Source: Triatoma infestans
Taxonomy: Eukaryota; Arthropoda; Insecta; Hemiptera; Reduviidae
Direction: 5' to 3'
Assembly (NCBI GenBank): GCA_011037195.1
Contig: JAAEAF010003419.1
Coordinates: 18,517 to 82,516, forward strand
Length of the DNA stretch: 64,000 nucleotides
Below, one piece after another: positions 57,101-64,000 of this stretch. The notes under the pieces are model-generated. The model was given only the letters and a program-made list of their open reading frames with translations, was not told the DNA's origin and ran no database searches. The translations under genes and the position numbers were made by a program. The number at the start of each line of letters is the position of its first letter. The stretch's first letter is position 1.

Positions 57101-59612
57101 AATCAAGTGCTTTTGGTAATATCAAAGACGTTAGAAGTAGAAGTACTGGGCTTGTGTTTCAAAGTTATCGCTTGATTGTATAAAAAAAAGATGTTATTTT
57201 TGCAAGTTTTTTTTTTAAATTTCTACAACTTTTCTGCACGTATTTTTCGTTTCGTACTATCTCTTAAACTCTTTATATCCATGATGGATTAATTATAAAT
57301 TATCATTATAATTAGTTATTTCTGTATTATATTGATGGGCAACGTAAAATAACTATTATCAATTTGGGCAATATAATTCAATCGTACCTTCAAAAAATTC
57401 CTCATAATGACATAAGTATAAGAAAAAAATTTCTTTTATCCTCTTCTATACTTTGTGGTTTTAATTAACCTTTACTAATGTGGGAATAATGTTTAAACTG
57501 TTTATACACATTTAGGTTATTTTTTTAGTCTGATTTTATCTAACCAGTAAACTATACCTTGCACACTTTTCACAGTACATGCTTATAAATATGTTTTTTT
57601 AAATTATTTTTCATGAAAAATAAAAATTATTTGAATAAACAAAGTAAAATGTTGAAGACTCACATCTTTTATTATGATTTCTTCGTATTATGTGAAAATT
57701 TTCAAAGAAAGTTTTGTTAAAAAATGCGATTTTTAAATGTACAAATTTCAATTTTTTTTAATTTTTCTTTCATTTATTAGAGCCTTTTTCCCCATTTTTG
57801 ACCCTGTTGCGGTGGCACCATCTGCACCATTATTGTTACACCACTGGGTTCCCATGGTGTAACATTCGTCTGTCATCTTCCATCTGTTAGAATCGTATAA
57901 ATTGATCAAACTTAATCATTTTCTTTTTTTCATTGATTCCTAGCCTTTTGTGTTTCCTGATTCAGTCCACCTAAACTGCTCGCGTCGTAGGCTTAACTCT
58001 TCATTTAAGTTTATGGCCTTCGTTCTTCTTTTCCGCGGCTTCTAATCCAATATTCTTTTATTAGTAATTCATTAGTCATACTTCTCTTATGTAATCTAAC
58101 GTTTTGATTGTTTTTACATTACATTATCTTAATATATCACCTTGTTGCTATTTATTCCTTCTCTGACAACTTCATTTCTCAATTTGATACACTCATCGAA
58201 CATCTCCAAAAATTCATCTCTGGGTTAATAGTTTGAGCTTTGTTTTCTCATTTAAGTGCAATGTTTCTAATCTATAACTAGAGACCTTGTAGTTCATAGT
58301 TTTTATTTAATATTTTTATTAAATATTAAATAGGAATAATTAGGGATAGGGAAAACTAAACAGTAGATATTTAATATACTAGTATATTTTTTTTTTCTAA
58401 CTTTTATATCTGTATATGCTTTCAGAAGTGCTCATGGTTTCTCTGATACTGATATGGCTACACTTAGAAAACAATTGAGACGTGAAGAAGAAGATTTAGT
58501 TGGCCATCGTGGTTTGGTACCCGCTTCTGATCATCAAACATTTACAATTGTCATTCCTCCTAAACTAAGACTTGTATACAAATCACTAATTAATAGTGTA
58601 TTCAGTGTAAGTTATAGTTTCACTAATAATAAAAACTGAAACTATGTTGCCAAACTGGCCAAAAAGTCTTACAACACTTTTCAGTTAATTCAGATGTTGA
58701 GGACCATGTAAAGATCTTAACATACAGATCGTCATAATTCTGTATTAGTATTTCTTTATTTTGAAATTTTTAGGAGAATAGCCATTTTCCACTGACAATG
58801 CTCAGAAAACAAGGTGGCCGTCATAATGGAGGAGATATCATAATGCAATCTTATATTACTATCAATAGATTTCTTGCCGCTTTTATTGAACATGTAAAGT
58901 ATTATTTATAGATACTTTTTTTTTATACATTCAATCTAAGCTTAATGTCTTGAAACATTGTCTCTACCAATTCGTTCCAGGCCTTAAAGGATTTAGATTA
59001 CGAAGTGAGAGATAAAGAATTTGTAGAAGCACTTTTTGACATTGACATATATGATTCTTCAGGAAAAGGTGTTTTCTTTAATGGTCAGTGTCTTTTGGAG
59101 AAAAATAGTTTTTCATTACAATGTGCAAACAAAATATTGAATTTAAATAAATGAAGTTTTAAATATGTAAATTAATAGAATCAAATTTCAGTTTTTAAAT
59201 AATTAAATATAATTTTTGTTTTAGATAACGGTCATTCGTTTGATAGCGTATTATTTTATGGAAATGAATTCACTTTATTTACATTCGATTTAATTCTATT
59301 CTGTTTTATTGAGATATTCAGCCAGAATTATCTTATTTCAGCAATATTAACAGGATTAATTGATGAGGTATGTAGAATGTTACTTTACTATGTTCTGAAA
59401 GAGTAATTATAATTAGAGAGATTAGTAAGTTTTGATATTTAATATGATGAGGTTTCAATAGTACCAATTAAATGTGGTGGAAAATTTTATTTTTCTTATA
59501 AACCACTTAAAAAAGTTGTATGTCTTTTCAGGCTTTAGGTGCAGTTAAAAGATTTGGAAGCAGAAAAAATTTTGCAAAGAAGACATTAATTGATAAACAT
59601 TTTCTTCCTTAA
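48158..59612 (+). CDS. TMEM67: meckelin (transmembrane protein 67), 16 coding exons
   Basis: Meckelin is a multi-pass protein of the ciliary transition zone (MKS module); the human gene is mutated in Meckel and Joubert syndromes. Exons: 48158-48350, 48551-48736, 49295-49563, 51300-51500, 52564-52854, 52962-53089, 53227-53389, 55871-56155, 56238-56444, 56528-56668, 56759-56892, 58426-58606, 58774-58893, 58981-59083, 59225-59367, 59532-59612. All introns are GT-AG, phases agree and no stop interrupts about 941 codons (human 995). A signal peptide (LYQYVCFVFFSLVL) is followed by the cysteine-rich region (about 30-216), a beta-rich extracellular part (about 217-475) and the membrane block from IALALLCSACVLW (about 478) onwards. 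Family hallmarks: SCGGNEYFNVITLNCSSC, ANMCVLNLY, WRTYFVANKW, FLIDWEHP, YGYYIHGRSAHGFSDTDM, and the C-terminal KNFAKKTLID. The initial Met is chosen for the signal peptide and the X-box. It looks functional. Confidence 0.93.
49564..51299 (+). other. TMEM67 intron 3
   Basis: 1.7-kb intron with donor GTTTGT (a weak but acceptable GT) and acceptor TTATTTCAG. It contains a decayed duplicate of the exon 4 boundary (separate entry). Around 50295-50546 a minus-strand open frame of 83 codons has no recognised similarity and may be an old insertion. Confidence 0.6.
49799..49871 (+). pseudogene. decayed duplicate of TMEM67 exon 4 acceptor and 5' end
   Basis: TATCTACTAGATCGTCTTTTCATTATTC and AAACAGTATCATGTGAAGCTTTGGCAAATATG match the exon 4 boundary at about 51259-51338 (TATCTACTTGATGAGCTTTTCATTACTT, AAACACTATCATGTGAAGCTTTGGCAAATATG), including intronic sequence. 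The segment holding the AG acceptor and the first codons (TTCAGTCAA) is deleted, so it cannot be spliced in as exon 4 is. Similarity ends abruptly after ATATG. A local tandem duplication within the gene is the simplest origin. Confidence 0.75.
51501..52563 (+). other. TMEM67 intron 4 with Jockey-like RT remnant
   Basis: Inside this intron, about 52090-52340 encodes scraps such as THTDGHLYS, IQKHLKLWKIKINETRL and VKLLGYIY, in the order seen in Jockey-type RTs (WKIKIN-x-TKS followed by VKYLG). Sense orientation relative to TMEM67. Heavily decayed. Confidence 0.5.
53390..55870 (+). other. TMEM67 intron 7
   Basis: The largest intron, 2.5 kb, donor GTAAGT and acceptor GATTAG. The acceptor lacks a strong pyrimidine tract immediately upstream, but the join gives HSD-IALALL, matching the family where the extracellular part enters the first membrane segment. 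About 54985-55600 holds old Helentron-like sequence (AAATTGAGTTTTTAACAG, CTCCAAGGATTTTCTTTAAAC, GTGTGTGAAATTTG...GTGTTTCACACC). Confidence 0.6.
56893..58425 (+). other. TMEM67 intron 11
   Basis: 1.5-kb AT-rich intron, donor GTAGGT and acceptor GCTTTCAG. No repeat end or ORF is recognised within it. Phase 2 interrupts the Arg codon of HGR-SAHGFSD. Confidence 0.6.
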
Positions 59613-61720
59613 ACAATCCTTTTCATTGTTTGTTTTACCACATTTAGGATCCATTGCCTACAAAAATTATTTACGTCCAAGTTCAGCCAAATTTTATTAA
59701 ATTGCAAAATAGCTTTTCCTTATAGAAATTGAATCGATTACGCTCCAAAAGTGAAGCTAAATTGTTTATTAATATTAAGAAAGAATACATACACTTCCAC
59801 TAACTTACGGTTCAATTTTTAGTTGCATATATATTTATTTATTTTTTTTCATACACTGTACTAATTTTTATCTTAATCTACGGCAGCTTATTACTTATTG
59901 TAAAGTTCAAACTTTGAACTCGCGTAGGAAATATTTTTATAGAATTGAGAACTGGTGACCCAAGATTGGCAAAGCGTTGAATTAGGTGTTTTAGCTATTT
60001 TTTTTTTTTTTAATCAAAAATCAAGAGAATAAATAAGTAAACCAATGAATCAGTGCAAAGAATAATTTTGCAAAAGTTCGTTCAAGAAACTAAAAGAAAT
60101 TAATAGTTAATGAATGCGAAAAGAATGGAATAGCCCTTGTTTTTATTTCGCCCTAAAAAAGTATTCAATCAACTTCTTAAAAGTTAATTTTCGCAAAATT
60201 TTTTAGAACATAAGTTTTTATTAAAACAAAAAAAATTATTATTATTATTTATTTATTTGTTTTTGTACAATTGTCCCATACAAAGAGTTGGTTGGTACAT
60301 AAATTCGAACATAAACTATATAAATAAAAACAAACTGAAAATTTACCTATATCAATTTACATAAATTTAGAATATAAAAAATATTTTTAAAGACATACTA
60401 CAGAAAGTATGTTTATTAGAAATTTATGCTCATAATGTCTTGAACAAGAAATAAAGTGAAAATAAAACTAAAAACTAAGATTATAAAATTGATTAACACA
60501 ACTAAAGACTTGATTATAAAATTAAGGACCTTCTACCCAGAGAGCTACTTATAAATAAAAATATATTGTTATTTTAATAAAATTACAAATTGTCAAAAAT
60601 TTTCACCATTTGCATTTTTTTTAATAAGATTAAATTTACCACATAAAAAGAGAGTTATAAAAAAAAAACATGCTTTGGCACTAGATTTTTCCAGTCTTCA
60701 AACTGAATTAAAATCTTATTTATACGATTATGGGCTAATAACAATAATCAATGAAATTTTGAAAGGTGTTATGGAATTACTTATAAGGTCCTTGAGGAAT
60801 TAATGAGAATATCAGATAAATTTTTGGAAGTTTCAAAGTGAAATGGTCAAACATCGCTGATGGATTCCTTATTTTAAAAACGAAAAAACAAAAATAAAGA
60901 GTGATACCTACCTTCTCAGAGAATTATTCGCCATATTTCGACTTTGGTTTTTTTTCTTCCATATTTTGCGGGCACGAAAAGCTTTTTTAAAATATACCTA
61001 TATTGTAATAAAAGTTGTAATGAAATAAATTTTGAAATCGATGATACAAAATGTTTGGATTTATTTCCGGTGACTGAACGGCCTTAAAGTAGAAGAAGGT
61101 TTTAAATCTTCCCAAATTAACTTAGAAGCGCAAGTTTGTACCCAACTTAATATTATTTTCCTTATCTCGTCTCCAATATCAATTCCATATACTTCTAGTG
61201 AGACATAGGGTGCAAAATTTATTTCCTTTACAACTTTTATTTCTTTTCAGATGCTTTTTGTTAAAAAAAATAAAAAAAGAATAAGTAGAAGAAATGAAAT
61301 AAATTTGGAAAACATTGGAAACGTTAAGCAATCTTAGGATGAACTTACTAAGAAAACATTTGCAAACTTGTAACCTTGAGAAATTTTTTCTTTTTTTTTC
61401 TTTCGTTCAGGGAATCATTTTGTGATGCTTGACTGTTGAAGTCAAGTCACATAGAAAATACTTTTCGTGAGGAAGGTTGATAGATGCAAAGTGGTGGAAA
61501 CCGCTGGTATATATGTATATAGCTTAAGAATTACAGAATCAAAATTATCTTATAATTCTATTATTTTCAACAACAAATTTTTGTACAGTTACCAATTTAT
61601 ATATTAGTTTCATTCATTTGTTTTTTTTGTTTTTTTATAAAAAATGTATAAAATTAATGTGATTAAAAAAAAATTCTAGTTATTGTTATTTATTACTTAA
61701 TAGTTAATCTCTTGAGGGCT
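59613..61720 (+). other. TMEM67 3' region and intergenic AT-rich DNA
   Basis: After the stop codon, ATTAAA (59696) and AATAAA (60028-60033) are candidate polyadenylation signals; no downstream element distinguishes them. The rest is AT-rich without a recognised gene or repeat. Confidence 0.4.
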
Positions 61721-62074
61721 TTGGTTCTCATGATGCACACTAGGCAGTGCTTAAGTCTTCGACTGCCATCAAGAATTTAGTTTCATTGGCCGAATGCCAG
61801 AAACTGTCAGTCGAGGTCAAGTTAACACACAATGAATGAATAATCATAATTTAATCCTAATTGTCTGGCAATATAAAGTTAAATTAACAGGTTAAAATTA
61901 ACACAAATTCTTAATAGTTTAAAGTGTTTAACACCGAGGCGCTGATGTATCAATTACTGTACTGTATAAGTTAATTCTGTGCTGCTATCTATGGAAACTG
62001 TTTGGCACCATTTCTTGAATCTTATATAAAACTTTACTTATCAATAACCCGCAAGAGGTATTTGTTGAATAGTA

Positions 62075-62230
62075 TACTTGGGGAATAGCGACCCCACTGG
62101 TTACCACAGCTCAGTTCTCCATCCAGTTCGTCAGAACAGTACACAATACACTTAAAACATATACACTCTACACTTTACAGGCAAGGACAAACACAGTACA
62201 CACAACCGAGGGCTCCGTCCCCTACTTACT
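62075..62230 (+). repeat. short repeat shared with 31766-31990
   Basis: Contains GACCCCACTGGTTACCACAG and AACAGTACACAATACACTT, co-linear with the copy near 31800. Class unknown. Confidence 0.5.
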
Positions 62231-62251
62231 TTGCGAAAGCCAAGGGAGAAG

Positions 62252-62460
62252 GAAGGGATTAGGTCAGTGGTAGCGCGTTGGACTAGGGTTCGAGTCCCTG
62301 CGTGCTGCCCTTAGATTTTCTCTTCCTAGCAGCCTCTACAACTCACTGTCCGATGATGGGCAGTGTTGTCTCTAGTTAGAGAACACTGCTTGGAGGCCGG
62401 CTGTGCATTGGAGAAGGCTTCGGGGGGGCACAATATATCTTTCAGGTCGCAATGCAGTAA
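62252..62460 (+). mobile_element. tRNA-derived SINE, copy 4
   Basis: The tRNA-like head has a shortened spacer between TAGGTCAGTGG (A box) and GGTTCGAGTCC (B box, perfect consensus at about 62288-62298). The body follows, with CAACTCACTGTCCGATGATG and GAGAAGGCTTCGG. It is the copy with the best B box but has lost about 25 bp of the head, including the anticodon-arm region. Confidence 0.75.
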
Positions 62461-62799
62461 TCCCCTACAACTATCTACTTATCTATGAAAAAATATATAA
62501 AACAGGTTTTCACCTTTAATTATGTCAGTTATTAATAGTGCTAATAAACTTATGGTGTGAAATATTGGCTGTACCAGAAGGAATTTCGCTCAGAAGCTGT
62601 TTTCCACCATTGGTGAAAACTAGTGGACAAAGTTCTGACAAACCGGTATTCATTCCCAACTTAAAGATATATTGGCAATTATAGGTTGTTGATGGTAGTA
62701 TGGTAGTTTCTGCAATATTGACGAATGTTGATGTCGACGAGGCATACTGAAGAAACTGCAAAACCATGATCTGTGCTTGTCCGAGAAGAGAGTCATTAA

Positions 62800-63605
62800 T
62801 TTGACTAGAAAGTTCAAACCTGATATTAAGGGATATCACCATGAGATCCGACAGTGGGTCATCTGTCAAAATTCCTCAACCGCAAGTATCACTTTACTAG
62901 TTGTTTTTTTGTTTTTTACATTTTTGCGATTATCTCAAAACTGGCTCTGACGATTTTCTTGAAACTTGGTATACATACAATGAAACTACACATACAAAGT
63001 GCTACTACTTTTATTTGAAACATTTCTTCGGAAAAATTCATTTAATGGCAGTCTTGGGGCAGGGATGGGGTTAGATTTTACTCTAAAGTGCTATTTCAGT
63101 TTATTATACAATTCTATCATCTAAATAATATTAATTAGAATTAAATGTGTATGATTGAAATTCCGAGTTTGACAAAAATCGGTTGACCGGAAGTGCGTTT
63201 ACTTTACTAAACTGGCTCTGACGATTTTCTTGAAACTTAGTATATCAACTACACATACAAAGATGTACAATTTTTATTTAAAACATTTCTCTGGAAAAAT
63301 TCATTTAAGGACAGTTTTGAGGGTGGGTGGGATTAGGTTTTTCTCTAAAGTGGCTATCATAGTTGATTATACAATTCTACCATGCAAACAAAATTAATTA
63401 GAAATCAATAGATGACCAAAATTCTGAGTTTAAAAGAAAATTAATAAACCGGAAGTACGCTTTTACTGAACTTTTTTTTTTTTTCAGTTTTCAACGAACT
63501 TCAACGAATTTTATCAAATTTGGTAAACTATAAACTATAAAATTTTGTGAATAACAATTTTGAAAACTGGAGTAAGAGAAAGTTGTGTGAGTGTTTCACA
63601 GTGTT
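62800..63605 (-). mobile_element. Helentron/HINE-like repeat, copy O (hairpin end missing)
   Basis: Begins at TAGAAAGTTCAAACCTGATA, so the hairpin and microsatellite are lost. Module boxes are AACCGCAAGTATC, GACCGGAAGTGCG (about 63185) and AACCGGAAGTACGC (about 63447). The right end is GGAGTAAGAGAAAGTTGTGT and GAGTGTTTCACAGTG. Confidence 0.65.
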
Positions 63606-63907
63606 TCAGTTTTTTTTTTGTTTTTTTTTATTTGTGATGAAATCGTCACAAGACAAACTGAAAAAAGAAACAAAGAAAGACAATGTCAGTTGTGATGGTG
63701 GTACCTAACCGGAAATACTTGATACAATTTTTCTTTTTTGAAATATTTTATGAGATACACACAATGAACACTCGTGAAAATATTTTTTCGTAATCAATTT
63801 AAAAAAAAAAAAAAATGACACTATCCTCTTATAGTTGTAAAAGGAAGTAATGAAAATAATTCAATTTAATTCAATAATAAACTTTCAAAATCTTACATAA
63901 TAAACAA

Positions 63908-64000
63908 AAAAAAATCTGGTGTGAAACACTCACACAACTTTCTCTTACTCTAGTTTTCAAAATTGTAATTGACAAATTTTAAAGTTTGTGTACCAAATTT
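63908..64000 (+). mobile_element. Helentron/HINE-like repeat, copy P, cut by the window edge
   Basis: Starts TCTGGTGTGAAACACTCACAC after an A-run and includes ACTTTCTCTTACTC and TAATTGACAAATTTTAAAG. It continues beyond the window. Confidence 0.75.

Overview
This is a eukaryotic, AT-rich, intron-containing window that is dominated by transposable-element remnants. A decayed mariner element, several non-LTR retrotransposon lineages, a tRNA-derived SINE and an insect-style TATA/TCAGT core promoter all point to an insect. A hemipteran with a large repeat-rich genome would fit, but the order cannot be fixed from the sequence alone.

The only cellular gene I can support is a complete meckelin (TMEM67/MKS3) gene on the + strand. 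It has 16 coding exons between 48158 and 59612, all with GT-AG introns and consistent phases, and encodes about 941 residues. A near-palindromic RFX X-box (GTTGCCATGGAAAC, 48087-48100) lies 57 bp before the preferred start codon. That is the classic promoter signature of ciliary genes and agrees with meckelin acting at the ciliary transition zone. Intron 3 holds a decayed duplicate of the exon 4 acceptor region; other introns hold old transposon fragments.

The first 48 kb and the last 4 kb are a mosaic of repeats. The most abundant is a roughly 1-kb family with about a dozen long copies in both orientations. It starts TCTGGTGTGAAACACTCACAC (a hairpin), has a 15-bp subterminal inverted repeat, internal ~300-bp modules separated by ACCGGAAGTG boxes, a CA microsatellite and a terminal 13-bp-stem hairpin. 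I read it as a Helentron/HINE-like non-autonomous element. A second theme is small, often inverted-paired repeats carrying a hammerhead-ribozyme-like core (CTGANGA, stem, GAAAC). Three such pairs are flanked by 12-15 bp direct repeats, as expected for Penelope-like or retrozyme-type retroelements.

Other elements are: a mariner (13168-14455) with frameshifted transposase nested in one of those inverted pairs; RNase H and CCHC ends of I-like LINEs at about 8.3, 11.0, 28.4, 35.4-36.5 and 44.8 kb, with further LINE remnants at about 2.0, 25.5 and 37.5 kb; RTE-like 3' ends at about 29.4, 30.7-31.7 and 43.8 kb; Jockey-like RT fragments at about 43.2 and 52.1 kb; two solo LTRs of one family with perfect 4-bp target duplications; a third LTR-like element (12200-12603) with heat-shock-element, TATA and initiator motifs correctly spaced; four tRNA-SINE copies; and a 38-39 bp minisatellite. 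Several nested insertions give a relative order of events. Boundaries of decayed repeats are approximate.
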